Shown: positions 40,842-50,781, numbered from the stretch's first letter. The stretch: 64,000 bases of DNA from Microbacterium sp. SORGH_AS_0428 (GCF_031453615.1 NZ_JAVIZT010000001.1:2418001-2482000), one strand, 5' to 3'. Notes: generated by a model not told the origin, from the letters alone. A program made the numbers and translations.

Positions 40842-42218
40842 ATGCTCGAAAGCCCCGACACGGCCGAGCACGCCCGCACCTCACGCATGCGCAGCTTCTA
40901 CCAGGTGCTGGCCAACACGCTCGTCGCCAATGTGACCACCAGCTACCTCTGGTTCGCGCTCACGTTCTGGGCGTATCTCGAGACGCGCAACGTGCTTGCC
41001 ACATCGATCATCGGCGGCAGCTACATGCTGCTGGTGGCCGTGTTCGGCGTCGTCTTCGGGGCGATCGTCGACCACATGAAGAAGAAGGCCGTGATGGTGC
41101 TCTCCAGCCTCATCACCCTGGCCGCCTATCTGCTCGCGGGCGCCCTCTTCCTCGCGCTCCCCGCATCCGCTCTCATCGACTGGGGAGGCCCGTGGTTCTG
41201 GCTGTTCGCGGGGGTGATCCTGATCGGCGGAGTCGTGGAGAACCTCCGCAACATCGCGTTGTCGACGACGGTCACCCTCCTCGTCCCCGCGGAGCGTCGC
41301 GACCGTGCGAATGGGCTCGTGGGTACCGTGCAGGGCGTCGCGTTCATGGTCACGAGCGTGTTCTCGGGGCTGTCGGTGGGTCTGCTGGGGATGGGGCCGA
41401 CCGTCTTCATCGCGATCGTCGCGACCGCCGTCGCCTTCACCCATCTGCTGTTCGTGCCGATCCCCGAACGGGGCGTCGCGCACGATCTCGACGCCCCGCC
41501 GCGGCGCCTCACGTTCCGCGGGGTGCTTCCCGCCATTCGCTCGGTGCCAGGGCTCATGCCGCTCCTGCTGTTCACGACCTTCAACAACCTCGTCGGCGGA
41601 GTCTTCATGGCCCTCATGGACCCGTACGGGCTCACGCTCTTCAGCGTGGAGATCTGGGGCGTCGTGCTCGGCGTCACCAGCATCGGCTTCATCATCGGTG
41701 GCGGTCTCGTCGCCAAGTTCGGCCTCGGCAAGAACCCCGTGCGCACGCTCCTGTGGGTGAACGTCGGCGTCTCGGTGCTGGGACTCACCTTCGCCCTCCG
41801 CGAGTGGTGGTGGCTGTACGCGGTGGGGATGTTGGTGTTCATGGCGCTCATGCCCGTGGCCGAGGCGGCCGAGCAGACGATCATCCAGCGGGTGGTGCCG
41901 TACGAGACGCAGGGGCGCGTCTTCGGATTCGCCGCGAGCATCGAGTCCGCCGCGGCGCCCGTCTCCGCCTTCCTCATCGGCCCGCTCGCCGAGTTCTGGC
42001 TCATCCCCTACATGCGCACCGACGCGGGTCGCGACGGGTGGCGCTGGCTGCTGGGCGACGGCGAAGCGCGCGGGATCGCGCTCGTGTTCGTGGCTGCGAG
42101 CCTGGTGATGCTGGTGATCGTCGTCATCGCATTCCTGTCGCCGCAGTACCGGCGTCTCTCGCGCAGTTATGCCGAGACGCCGGCCCCGCTCGCAGGCCAG
42201 GCGGCGGCGACCGCCTGA
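40842..42218 (+). CDS. MFS transporter
   Basis: From ATG 40842 (GGAG six bases upstream) the protein has 458 residues; in-frame ATGs at 40788 and 40806 lack ribosome sites. It has about twelve membrane helices in the MFS layout, beginning FYQVLANTLVANVTTSYLWF and with the loop GAIVDHMKKKAVM (MFS motif A variant). Inner sections FNNLVGGVFMALMDPYG and AEAAEQTIIQRVVPYETQG recall the DHA/MFS_3 (enterobactin-exporter-like) group. The substrate is unknown. It is divergent from the two-component operon across a perfect palindrome, so it may be the target of that system. Confidence 0.9.
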   Translation: MLESPDTAEHARTSRMRSFYQVLANTLVANVTTSYLWFALTFWAYLETRNVLATSIIGGSYMLLVAVFGVVFGAIVDHMKKKAVMVLSSLITLAAYLLAGALFLALPASALIDWGGPWFWLFAGVILIGGVVENLRNIALSTTVTLLVPAERRDRANGLVGTVQGVAFMVTSVFSGLSVGLLGMGPTVFIAIVATAVAFTHLLFVPIPERGVAHDLDAPPRRLTFRGVLPAIRSVPGLMPLLLFTTFNNLVGGVFMALMDPYGLTLFSVEIWGVVLGVTSIGFIIGGGLVAKFGLGKNPVRTLLWVNVGVSVLGLTFALREWWWLYAVGMLVFMALMPVAEAAEQTIIQRVVPYETQGRVFGFAASIESAAAPVSAFLIGPLAEFWLIPYMRTDAGRDGWRWLLGDGEARGIALVFVAASLVMLVIVVIAFLSPQYRRLSRSYAETPAPLAGQAAATA

Positions 42219-42257
42219 GCGCCATCTCGGCTCCGCCGGATCGGGGAGGATGGAGGG

Positions 42258-43064
42258 ATGAGCGAGCCCGCATCCGACATCCGCCTGGTCGCCGTCGACA
42301 TGGACGGGACGCTCCTCGACGGCGAGGGCCGGGTCCCGGAGGGGCTGTGGCCGATCCTGGAGCGGATGCGGCGCGCCGGTGCCCTCTTCGCGCCGGCCAG
42401 CGGCAGGCAGTACGCGACTCTGCGCCGCGAGTTCGAGGATCACGCCGACGGGATGGTCTTCATCGCCGAGAACGGCACGTATGTCGTGCGCGACGGCGAG
42501 GAACTGGCATCCGACACCCTCGACCGTGCCCTCGTCGCCGACGTCCTCGGCCGCGTGCGGGGGATGAGCCACGATGTCGGTGTCGTGCTCTGCGGCAAGC
42601 GGTCCGCCTACATCGAGCGCGACGATCACGCGTTCCGAGCCGAGGCGGAGAAGTACTACGCCCTGCTCGAGCGGGTGGGCGACCTTCAGCAGATCGACGA
42701 CGACATCCTCAAGATCGCCGTCTACGACTTCGGCGATGCAGAGACGGGCGCGGCGCCGGCGCTGTCTGAGATCGCCCGCACGCACCAGGTCGTCGTCTCG
42801 GGGGCGCACTGGGTCGACGTCATGAACCGCGGCGTCAACAAGGGCGTCGCGCTCCGGCGGCTCCAAGAGGTGCTGGGCGTCTCGGCAGAGCAGACCGCGG
42901 TCTTCGGCGACTACTTGAACGACCTCGAGATGATGGATGCGGCACACCACTCCTACGCGATGGCCAACGCGCATCCGGATGTGGCAGCCCGCGCCCGCCT
43001 GCGTGCACCCTCGCACCTGGAGCACGGCGTCGTCCGCGTGCTGGAGGAGCTCTTCCCGGCCTGA
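42258..43064 (+). CDS. Cof-type HAD-superfamily phosphatase
   Basis: The 268-residue protein has the HAD motifs: VAVDMDGTLLDG with the nucleophile Asp (motif I), FAPASGRQYATLRREF (motif II), the Cof cap domain (about 80-190), the Lys of NKGVALRRL (motif III) and FGDYLNDLEMMDAA (motif IV). Cof-type enzymes dephosphorylate sugar phosphates, FMN or PLP. It starts 40 bases after the MFS gene with GGAGG before the ATG, so co-transcription is possible. It ends before a strong bidirectional terminator. Confidence 0.94.
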   Translation: MSEPASDIRLVAVDMDGTLLDGEGRVPEGLWPILERMRRAGALFAPASGRQYATLRREFEDHADGMVFIAENGTYVVRDGEELASDTLDRALVADVLGRVRGMSHDVGVVLCGKRSAYIERDDHAFRAEAEKYYALLERVGDLQQIDDDILKIAVYDFGDAETGAAPALSEIARTHQVVVSGAHWVDVMNRGVNKGVALRRLQEVLGVSAEQTAVFGDYLNDLEMMDAAHHSYAMANAHPDVAARARLRAPSHLEHGVVRVLEELFPA

Positions 43065-43071
43065 CGATCGA

Positions 43072-43115
43072 CACGTAGAGGGCCCCGGAGCGTGCGCTCC
43101 GGGGCCCTCTACGTG
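43072..43115. terminator. Bidirectional terminator with 20-bp perfect stem
   Basis: Arms at 43072-43091 and 43096-43115 are perfectly complementary with loop GTGC. It lies between the convergent HAD and ABC-permease genes, eight and ten bases from their stops. Confidence 0.9.
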
Positions 43116-43124
43116 GTGTTGCGG

Positions 43125-44704
43125 TCAGGCGCCCTTGAAGCTCTGCAGCTGCGCGAGGAGGGCAGGCGCGTTGCGGTCGAAGACGCGTCCGCCCACCAGC
43201 ACCCCGACGATCGCGAACACGACGCCGAGAACGAGGCCCGCCGCCAGCGCAACGAATCCCCACACCGCGTCTCCCGTCACACCGGCCAGGATCGCGGGGA
43301 TGAGGGAGGGCAGCGAGAGGATGGCGATGCCGATCCAGATCAGGAACATGAGCAGTGCCGTCACGACGCTGGCCCCGGGAACCCGCTTGAACGGGCTGTC
43401 GCCCGGCGCAGGAACAGGCTGCACGATCGACGCCGAGCTGACCGCGCACACGCCGTATCCGGTCAGCAGCAGGCCGAGACTCGCGCCGAGCACCGGAAGC
43501 AGCAACGACCACTCCGTGGACAGTCCGACCGTGATGACGGCGATCACAATGGTGACCGGCACCCCGAGCGCCGCCGCCGCGAGCAGGCGCCCCGCGCGGT
43601 CTTGTCGGCCGCGCACACCGGTGGCGAGCACGGTCGCGAAGGCGGTGCCGTCGTACGACACATCCGCGTAGGAGACGATGCTGAGCACGAAGGCGACGAG
43701 CACGGCGGAGTACGCGAACATCGGACTGCGCACGTCGCCGCCCGAGTAGAACAGCATGAGCACCGGGAACACCGGCACCACCAGGAGCTGACGGAGGTAG
43801 CGCGGGTCGTGCAGCCAGTACGTCAGCGCACGGGCCCACGTCGCTCCGGTGCCGCCGGTGGGCATGCGCCCGAACCAGCCGATCTTGCCCGCCTTGACCG
43901 TGGCGGTGCGCGCACGCGGCGGTGAGACCAGGGCCGCAGCCAGCGATCGTCGCCACAGCCACCAGAGGAGCACCAGGGTCGCGGACCCGATCAGCAGCTT
44001 CAGGATGCCCCCGAGGATGTCGCCCGACGCCAGCGTCGCCGGCACTGCCCACGCGGCCGCGATCGGGGTCCACGAGGCCGCGGAGATGATGCCGCCGATG
44101 CGGTCGGTGGGATTGCCTGCGGCGCTCACTCCCGCGTCGAGCAGGTTCATGATGCCGATCGTGATGGGCCCGGCGAGCATGATCACGAGAAACGCGAGAC
44201 CCCCGAGGAGCTCCCGCGTGCGGCGGTTCCCGCCGGCGCTGCTGCTGAGCGCGGCGATGAGCCGCGACACGACGACGCACGTGAGGATGCCGAGCGGGAT
44301 GCACACGAGGGCGGCGACGAGAGCGATGGGCCACCGCCAGAGCGCAAGGAAGAGGCCGAGTGCGCCCGCGATCGAGGCGATGCCGGGGATGCCGGTGAGT
44401 CCGGCGGCCGTGAGGGCGACCATCATCTTGTTCGTCGTCAGGGGGAACGGGGCGAGCTTGACGGGATCGAGCGTCGTGTCGACACCCGCGACGAACAGCG
44501 GTCCGAGAGCCCAGCCGAGCACGAGGATGCCGCCGCCCGCGGTCACCACCATCGTCACCACATCGAGGCCGGCGAAGCCCGCCGCGAACAGCCCGATCCA
44601 CACGCCGATCAGAAGCCCGACGGCCCAGAGCCCGCCGAGGATGAACCCGACGAGCTGCCAGGGGTTGGCGGCGAGGGTGTTGCCGAGGACGCGGAAGCGC
44701 AGCT

Positions 44705-44723
<19 letters not shown>
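43125..44723 (-). CDS. ABC-2 type exporter permease, fused two-half form
   Basis: From GTG 44723 (GGAGGG six bases upstream) the protein has 532 residues and about twelve membrane helices in two halves (about 15-240 and 290-530), separated by a cytoplasmic segment RARTATVKAGKIGWFGRMP. It resembles the large ABC-2 permeases found beside single-domain exporter ATPases in actinobacteria. It should form the membrane channel for the ATPase at 44705-45508, whose 3' end it overlaps by 19 bases. The substrate is not recognisable; no peptide or resistance gene is next to it. Confidence 0.88.
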
Positions 44724-45508
<785 letters not shown>

Positions 45509-45574
45509 GCGCCCCATCCTAGGAGCGAGCTGTGCGCGCCCTCCAGGGGTGGCGCGCGATTCGGCCCGCGGCTC

Positions 45575-46327
45575 TCACTCCAGCGAGACGATCCATTCGG
45601 CGAAGCTCTGGCGCCCGATCGTCGCGCCGGCCGAGGGCAGCAGTCGACCGTCGCGCATCGCTCGTCCGAACGATCCGGGCAGAGACACCGCGGGGATCCA
45701 CCCGCGATGACCTGTGGCGCGTGCATAGCGTCGGATCATGTCGACGAGGTTCTCCTCGTGCGGCCCGGCCAGGTCCGGAACGCGTCCGCACGCCGGCATC
45801 TCGGCGAGATCGACCAGGTGACTGGCGACCTCGTCAGCCGCGATGGGCTGCGTGCGCATGCGCGGCGCGAGGTGGATCCGACCGCGGGCGGCGACGGTGA
45901 ACATCTGCGCCGCGAACTCGTGGAACTGGGTCGCTCGGAGGATCGTCCACGGAACGGGGCCCTCGTGCACCGCGCGCTCCTGAGCCACCTTGCCGGCGTA
46001 GTAGGCGGTGGGCGCCCGGTCGACGCCGACGATCGAGAGGGCGATGTGGTGGCCCACCCCCGCCCGCCTCTCGGCGGCCAGCAACGCGCGCGTCGTGGAC
46101 TCGAAGAAGGCGATGGAGGCCGCATCGTTCTGGGTGCCGATGCTGAGGACGTCGATGACGGCGTCGCAGCCCTCGATCTGTGCAGCGGCGGAGACAGCGC
46201 CGTCGGGTCGTGTGAGGTCGATGCCGGTCGCGCGCGAGAGTAGCCGCACCTCGTGTCCTCGTCCCTCGGCCTCGTGCGCCAATCTGCCGCCCAGCAGCCC
46301 GGTTCCTCCCGCGATCGCGATACGCAT
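45575..46327 (-). CDS. NmrA/NAD(P)-binding oxidoreductase-like protein
   Basis: From ATG 46327 the protein has 250 residues: an atypical SDR with IAGGTGLLGGRLAHEA (nucleotide site, about 4-19), VRLLSRATG, DVLSIGTQ and the downstream YYAGKVAQERAVH that holds the Tyr-x3-Lys-like residues. NmrA-like proteins bind NAD(P) and act as reductases or redox sensors. The start has GGAGAGGA upstream. It is divergent from an ECF41 sigma factor. ECF41 factors are known to lie beside such oxidoreductase or epimerase genes and to drive them, so it is the presumed target. No ECF41-type promoter is seen directly before it, only before the sigma gene. Confidence 0.88.
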   Translation of the reverse strand: MRIAIAGGTGLLGGRLAHEAEGRGHEVRLLSRATGIDLTRPDGAVSAAAQIEGCDAVIDVLSIGTQNDAASIAFFESTTRALLAAERRAGVGHHIALSIVGVDRAPTAYYAGKVAQERAVHEGPVPWTILRATQFHEFAAQMFTVAARGRIHLAPRMRTQPIAADEVASHLVDLAEMPACGRVPDLAGPHEENLVDMIRRYARATGHRGWIPAVSLPGSFGRAMRDGRLLPSAGATIGRQSFAEWIVSLE

Positions 46328-46395
46328 GTCCGTCCTCTCCGCCCCGTCTTCCGGGTGCTTCTGTGTGGTCGACGACGTAGCGGGGCAGAACGTGA

Positions 46396-46422
46396 GGTCA
46401 CAATCGGAGAGGTTGTGTCGTC
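46396..46422 (+). promoter_or_regulatory. ECF41-type promoter of the sigma factor gene
   Basis: GGTCACA (46396-46402), 16 bases, CGTC (46419-46422). The ECF41 consensus is TGTCACA-N16-CGTC, so this matches at all but the first base and has the exact spacing. It lies 24 bases before the sigma-factor ATG, pointing into it. Confidence 0.85.
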
Positions 46423-46445
46423 GAACGGATGAGAGGGGTGCAGCC

Positions 46446-47324
46446 ATGCGCGATGTCGAGGACGAACGGGTGTCGTTGGTGGCTCTCGCCTACCGGATGC
46501 TGGGCGACGTGGGCGAGGCCGAGGACGCGGTGCAGGAGGCCTACCTGCGCTGGGTGTCGCTGAGCGAGCAGGAGCGCGCCGGCATCGACAGGCCAGGAGC
46601 GTGGCTCAATCGCGTCACCTCGCGCATCTGCCTGGACGTGCTCGGTTCCGCTAGGTCTCGTCGGGAGCGCTACGTCGGCCCGTGGCTCCCGGAGCCGGTG
46701 CCGGCCCGGGGGCCGATCGGTGCGGCCCGGCCGGCGACGGATCCGCTCGATTCGGTCACGCTGGATGACTCCGTGAGTCTCGCGCTGCAGATCGTCCTGG
46801 ATGCGATGACGCCCGCTGAGAGGGTGGCCTTCGTGATGCACGACGTGTTCGGCGTCCCGTTCGCCGAGATCGCCGAGACGGTCGGACGTTCGCCCGCAGC
46901 GGTGCGCCAGCTCGCCGCATCCGCCCGGCGCAAGGTCGGCGAGGAACGGGGGCGACGCGCGTCGCGTGCCGTGCACGATCAGGTGGTCGCAGCCTTCGCC
47001 GCGGCGTGTGCGAGCGGAAGGCTCCAGGAACTGGTCGTCGCGCTGGATCCGGAGGTCGTACTGACCTCCGACGGTGGAGGCCGGGTCTCCGCCGCGCGTC
47101 GCCCCGTCGTCGGCGCGGACAACGTCGCGAGGTTCGTCCTCGGGATCCTCACCAAGCAGCCGGATGCGAGCCTCGAGCCCGTCGAGACGGCGGACGGTCT
47201 CGGCTATCTGCTGCGCCAGGGTGGCGAAGCCATCGGGCTCGCCGCTTTCGGCGTCGACACCGCCGGGAGGATCGTGGACGTCTGGCTCGTGCGCAATCCC
47301 GACAAGCTCAGCCTGTGGGCGTGA
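46446..47324 (+). CDS. ECF41-group RNA polymerase sigma factor (SigJ-like)
   Basis: The 292-residue protein has sigma region 2 (VSLVALAYRMLGDVGEAEDA, then VQEAYLRWV), a linker with GPWLPEP (the WLPEP motif of ECF41), sigma region 4 (TPAERVAFVMHDVFGVPFAEI, then GRSPAAVRQLAASARRKV) and a SnoaL-like C-terminal domain of about 110 residues with the ECF41 DGGGR and NPDKL motifs. In this group there is no anti-sigma factor; the C-terminal domain itself controls activity. The first residues MRDVEDERVSLV are short. The promoter described above suggests positive autoregulation. The neighbour NmrA-like gene is the expected partner. Confidence 0.95.
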   Translation: MRDVEDERVSLVALAYRMLGDVGEAEDAVQEAYLRWVSLSEQERAGIDRPGAWLNRVTSRICLDVLGSARSRRERYVGPWLPEPVPARGPIGAARPATDPLDSVTLDDSVSLALQIVLDAMTPAERVAFVMHDVFGVPFAEIAETVGRSPAAVRQLAASARRKVGEERGRRASRAVHDQVVAAFAAACASGRLQELVVALDPEVVLTSDGGGRVSAARRPVVGADNVARFVLGILTKQPDASLEPVETADGLGYLLRQGGEAIGLAAFGVDTAGRIVDVWLVRNPDKLSLWA

Positions 47325-47327
47325 GTC

Positions 47328-47552
47328 TCAGAGCTGGGCGCCGTCGTCGTCCCTGTCGTAGATGCCGACGTTGCGACCCCGCCACGACTCGTAGGCGATG
47401 AGCCATCCGATGGACACGATCAGAGCGAGGAGCAGGCCGATCCAGACCGAGCCCAGGGCGATGCCGACCACGACACCCGCCGCGAACAGTGCCAGCGTGC
47501 CGAGGATCCACATGGTGCGACCGCGCGGCCAGCCCGTTCTCGAGTTCGTCAT
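47328..47552 (-). CDS. Small two-helix membrane protein
   Basis: From ATG 47552 the protein has 74 residues. Two hydrophobic stretches lie close together (MWILGTLALFAAGVVVGIAL and VWIGLLLALIVSIGWLIAYE), followed by a charged tail (YDRDDDGAQL). TACGCT stands six bases before the ATG, which supports a leaderless start there and not the upstream in-frame ATG at 47615. It has no known family. It lies between the sigma factor (three bases from its stop, convergent) and a DNA glycosylase. Confidence 0.72.
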   Translation of the reverse strand: MTNSRTGWPRGRTMWILGTLALFAAGVVVGIALGSVWIGLLLALIVSIGWLIAYESWRGRNVGIYDRDDDGAQL

Positions 47553-47577
47553 GCGCCCAGCGTAGGGGGTGGAAGAC

Positions 47578-48552
47578 TCAGCGCGAGCGGTGGTCCTCGG
47601 GCGCCAGGCGCGCACCGCGGCGCTGCTCGTGCACGCCGCTCGCTGCCAGCAGCCGGATCACCCGCTGACGCTGCCCCGCCCACGGGGCGAGCAGCTCCAG
47701 CATGGCGTCGTCGTCGACGCGGTGACCGGTCAGCGCGTGCCCGACCTCGTGTGCGAGGTGGTAGTCGCCCACGCTCACCGCATCAGCGTCGCCCCAGGCG
47801 CGGATGCGGGTCTCGGCCGAGGTCCACGGCCCGATGCCGGGAAGGCTGGTGAGGATGCGGTCGCGCCGGGTGTTGTCCGAGGTTTCGTCCAGCGCCCGCA
47901 CGATGCTGTCGCCGTGTGCAGCGGCCTTGACCACGGCGCGCGACTGCGGCGGCTCGAGTCCTGCGCGGTGCCACGCCCAGGAGGGGATGCGTCGCCACTG
48001 GTCGATGGTGGGAGGCGCGAACATGGGGCGCGGGGTGGGGCCGGGTGCGCGCTCGCCGAACCAGGTGACGATCCGGCGCCAGGCTCCGAACGCCTGCAGG
48101 CCCGTGACCTTCTGCTCGAAGATCGCGCTCGCGAGGGCGTCGAAGACGAGATCGGTTCGGCTCAGGCGCAGTCCGGGATGGCGATGGTGCGCCGACGCGA
48201 TGAGCGGATGCCGGGATGCGTCGAAGTCGCCGCGGTCGTCCTCCGCGCCGCACAGAGCGGGTGCCTGGTCGAGCGCCCATCCGGCGCCGGGGCCCCAGGC
48301 CGCCAGGCGGATCCCGATGCCGCTCGCGCGGAGGGCGAGGGTGGCGATGCCCTCGGGAGTTCGGCTCGCGCGCCAGATGACGTGGCCGTCCACGACGAGG
48401 GTGGGATCGTGAGCCCCGCGCCGTTGGAACACGACGGTGCGGTGCAGGTCCAGCTCGAGGCGAGGGCGGTAGAGGCTCTCGCGGGATCGCGGGTGCGCCG
48501 ATGGGTCGGACCGCGGCGGACGGCGCCCGATCATCGACGTGCCCGCATCCAT
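47578..48552 (-). CDS. DNA-3-methyladenine glycosylase, HhH-GPD type
   Basis: From ATG 48552 the protein has 324 residues. It matches AlkA-like glycosylases: FEQKVTGLQAFGAWRRIV (about 157-174), the helix-hairpin-helix LPGIGPWTSAETRIRA (about 234-249), and the catalytic Asp in DAVSVGDYHL. It lacks the four-Cys iron-sulfur motif of Nth and MutY. Members remove alkylated purines in base-excision repair. TAGGGT stands six bases before the ATG, and the GTG two codons earlier is too close to it. A winged-helix gene lies upstream with 42 bases between. Confidence 0.92.
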   Translation of the reverse strand: MDAGTSMIGRRPPRSDPSAHPRSRESLYRPRLELDLHRTVVFQRRGAHDPTLVVDGHVIWRASRTPEGIATLALRASGIGIRLAAWGPGAGWALDQAPALCGAEDDRGDFDASRHPLIASAHHRHPGLRLSRTDLVFDALASAIFEQKVTGLQAFGAWRRIVTWFGERAPGPTPRPMFAPPTIDQWRRIPSWAWHRAGLEPPQSRAVVKAAAHGDSIVRALDETSDNTRRDRILTSLPGIGPWTSAETRIRAWGDADAVSVGDYHLAHEVGHALTGHRVDDDAMLELLAPWAGQRQRVIRLLAASGVHEQRRGARLAPEDHRSR

Positions 48553-48594
48553 GTGCACACCCTACGTCGGCCCGCCGACAGCGGGCCGACCGGC

Positions 48595-49314
48595 TCAGAA
48601 CCGGTCGGGGGAGGGCGTGCCGTGGCCGTATCGGATGGCGACGTCGGCGTGCCGGTCGAAGCGGTAGCCGACTCCGCGGACCGTGCGCACGATGTCCTCG
48701 AAGCGCCCGAGCTTGGCGCGCAGGCGACGCACGTGCACGTCGATCGTGCGCTCGCCGGGAGCGTCCGCGTCGCCCTGCTGCCAGAGCGAGCCGACGAGCT
48801 CCGCGCGCTCGATCGTGCGGCCCTCGCGCAGCACGAGGTACTGCAGCAGCTCGAACTCCTTGAAGGTGAAGGCGGCGGACTCGCCGTCGATCAGGACGCG
48901 CTTGCGCGAGATGTCGACGACGACGCCGGCCTCGGCGCGCTCCTCGACGTCGATCTCGGGCTTCGTGCGTGCGACGGCGGAGGGCTCGTGCAGTGCCAGG
49001 CGCACCACGTCGACGTCGCGGCCGCCGGCGCCGACGGGGGCGAGAGCGACGGTCGCATAGGTCTCTGCGGCGGGGGCGAGATCGTGCAGCGTGCGGCGGA
49101 GCGCCTCGACGATCGTGCCGAGGGAGACGCCGGAGGCGGCTGCCTTCGCCTCGTCGAAGCCGACGTAGAGCGCGAAGCCCCGCGGCGCGGTGCCGGCGGG
49201 CAGGCTCCGCTCGGCGGCGACCGGCGCAGGAGCAGGCGCTGCGGGAGCGTCGGTGACCAGGCGCAGGGCGGGGCGGGCGGTGGAGCGGTCGTCGAGAGCA
49301 ACGGGAGTGGACAT
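48595..49314 (-). CDS. Orphan OmpR/PhoB-type winged-helix protein without receiver domain
   Basis: The 239-residue protein has no receiver domain. The N-terminal 125 residues (ALRLVTDAPAAPAPAPVAAE, GFALYVGFDEAKAAASGVSL, VEALRRTLHDLAP, VALAPVGAGGRDVDVVRLAL) are not recognised. The C-terminal about 100 residues are a PhoB-like winged helix (FTFKEFELLQYLVLREGRTI, TIDVHVRRLRAKLGR, IVRTVRGVGYRFD). Similar proteins appear in Microbacteriaceae. It should bind DNA as a transcription factor, but the signal is unknown. It is preceded by the longest non-coding stretch in the window (about 420 bases) with TTGTCA-type repeats, so its own control may be complex. Confidence 0.87.
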   Translation of the reverse strand: MSTPVALDDRSTARPALRLVTDAPAAPAPAPVAAERSLPAGTAPRGFALYVGFDEAKAAASGVSLGTIVEALRRTLHDLAPAAETYATVALAPVGAGGRDVDVVRLALHEPSAVARTKPEIDVEERAEAGVVVDISRKRVLIDGESAAFTFKEFELLQYLVLREGRTIERAELVGSLWQQGDADAPGERTIDVHVRRLRAKLGRFEDIVRTVRGVGYRFDRHADVAIRYGHGTPSPDRF

Positions 49315-49736
49315 GTGCGGATTCCTTGCCGGAAGAGGAACCGGGACTCGTGCCCGATTCGCGTGTTGTCAGTCGCGGCCCAGGGTCAGGGCCGGGTGCG
49401 CAGCATCACGGAGCGGATGCAGAGGACGCGCGGCGTTTCAGATACGCGGCGACGTCGGACGGGGTGACCGAGTCAGCGGCACATTCGACAACACATGACA
49501 ATGCGGCCGGCCATCATGGAGCCGGCAGTCCCGTTCGCCTCCCAGGCGGACAGAGAACGTGCATTGTCAGTCATGTGGCCGATTATGACGTGTCGGGCGT
49601 GCCTGCGTCAAACGGGCCGTGGCGGCGATTTTGTTGTTTTCTCCGCGAAACATGTTGCGCTGCCATCCGATCGTGTTCTACAGTCCTGGACGAAGCAGCG
49701 TCGAAGCGCTTCGACCAACCCGGCGAAGAGGATGAG
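49315..49736. other. 422-bp intergenic control region
   Basis: It lies between the divergent winged-helix and LacI genes. On the plus strand a TTGCGC (49655-49660), 18 bases, TACAGT (49679-49684) make a plausible promoter for lacI, and the operator follows. Near the other side are TTGTCAGTC at 49366-49374 and 49564-49572 and TGACAA at 49497-49502, the last two within an imperfect inverted repeat. I see no credible protein gene; a long open frame on the plus strand reads like low-complexity shadow sequence. Confidence 0.7.
49701..49714. promoter_or_regulatory. LacI operator before lacI
   Basis: TCGAAGCGCTTCGA is a perfect 14-base palindrome with the CG centre typical of LacI operators. It is 16 bases after the predicted -10 box and 22 bases before the ATG of the LacI gene. 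Confidence 0.88.
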
Positions 49737-50750
49737 ATGGTCACGATCAACGAGGTGGCACAGGCCGCCGGTGTGTCGATCTCGACCGTCTCCTACGCGC
49801 TCAGCGGCAAACGACCCGTCGCCGTTGACACCCGCCGGCGCATCGAGAAGGCCGTCGCCGAGCTCGGCTACAGCCCGAACGCCGGCGCGCGCATGCTCGC
49901 CGGGCGGCGGACGCAGATCTTCGCGCTCACCGAGCCGCTGCGCATCGACACCCACGCCCCGACGCACATGGCGTTCGTGCTGGCCACGGCTGTCGCGGCA
50001 CGGCGCAACGACTACGACATCCTGCTCCTGACCGACGAGGACGCGCAGGCGGGGATGCGGCGGGTGGCCGCCAGCGGCTTGGTCGATGCGATCCTGGTGC
50101 TCGACGTCGCCCCCGACGACGCCCGCGTGGCGTTGTCTCGCGAGATCGCCCTTCCCAGCATCTTCATCGGGGTGCCGAACGATCGGGAATCGCTCGTGTG
50201 CGTGGACCTCGACTTCGAACGCGCCGCCGCTCTCGCGGCCGATCGGCTGATCGATGCGGGCCATCGCTCGATCGGCATGCTCGGCCACCCCGAGATCTCC
50301 TACGAACGCTCGAACTTCCCGCCGCGCGTGCGCGCAGGCTTCGAGCGAGCGGCCCATCGCCGCGGGGTCACGACCGCCTTCCGCTACGCCGGGCAGTCGC
50401 GTCCGACGACCGCGACGATCCGCGACGCGGTGCGGGGCCTGCTGGCCGAGGGTGTGAGTGCGATCGTGCTGCACTGCGCGGAAGACGTCCACCAGGGCGT
50501 GCTCGACGCGCTCGCGGATGCGGGACTGAGCGTTCCCGGCGACATCTCGATCGTCTCCGTGGGCTCCTCGTTCGACACCGCAGCCCTGAGCACGCCGCTC
50601 GACTCCATCCCTCTCGTTCCCGCCGAAAGCTGCGAGCTCGCCGTCGAGCTCGCCGTCGCCGCCCTGTCCGGATCCGCTCCGGAACCGGGCGTGCACCTCA
50701 TCGCCCCTCACTACCTCGACGTCGGATCCGTCGCCGCCCCGTCGAGATGA
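49737..50750 (+). CDS. LacI-family transcriptional regulator
   Basis: From ATG 49737 the protein has 337 residues. The HTH (VTINEVAQAAGVSISTVSYAL, then SGKRPVAVDTRRRIEKAVAEL) starts at residue 2, so the long open frame upstream is not part of it. It continues with hinge helix GYSPNAGARMLAGRR and a periplasmic-binding-like sugar domain (VCVDLDFERAAALAADRLID, GHPEISYERSNFPPRVRAGF). It is followed by the sugar operon, and the same palindrome occurs before both genes, so it is the repressor of both. The inducer is probably a product of the imported oligosaccharide. Confidence 0.95.
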   Translation: MVTINEVAQAAGVSISTVSYALSGKRPVAVDTRRRIEKAVAELGYSPNAGARMLAGRRTQIFALTEPLRIDTHAPTHMAFVLATAVAARRNDYDILLLTDEDAQAGMRRVAASGLVDAILVLDVAPDDARVALSREIALPSIFIGVPNDRESLVCVDLDFERAAALAADRLIDAGHRSIGMLGHPEISYERSNFPPRVRAGFERAAHRRGVTTAFRYAGQSRPTTATIRDAVRGLLAEGVSAIVLHCAEDVHQGVLDALADAGLSVPGDISIVSVGSSFDTAALSTPLDSIPLVPAESCELAVELAVAALSGSAPEPGVHLIAPHYLDVGSVAAPSR

Positions 50751-50781
50751 CCCACCTCTCTCCGTCCCTTCTCCTGTGCGT

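Noticed and set aside
43072..43115. 20-bp perfect stem as an operator or mobile-element end
   Set aside because: Its place between the stops of two convergent genes fits a bidirectional terminator better.
49473..49484. Three-codon minus-strand frame (Met-Cys-Arg) in the leader of the winged-helix gene as a cysteine-responsive uORF
   Set aside because: Too short to judge, no sulfur gene is near, and no ribosome site is seen.
49326..49736. In-frame extension upstream of LacI
   Set aside because: The conserved HTH begins at residue 2 from ATG 49737, and the operator and promoter lie inside the extension.
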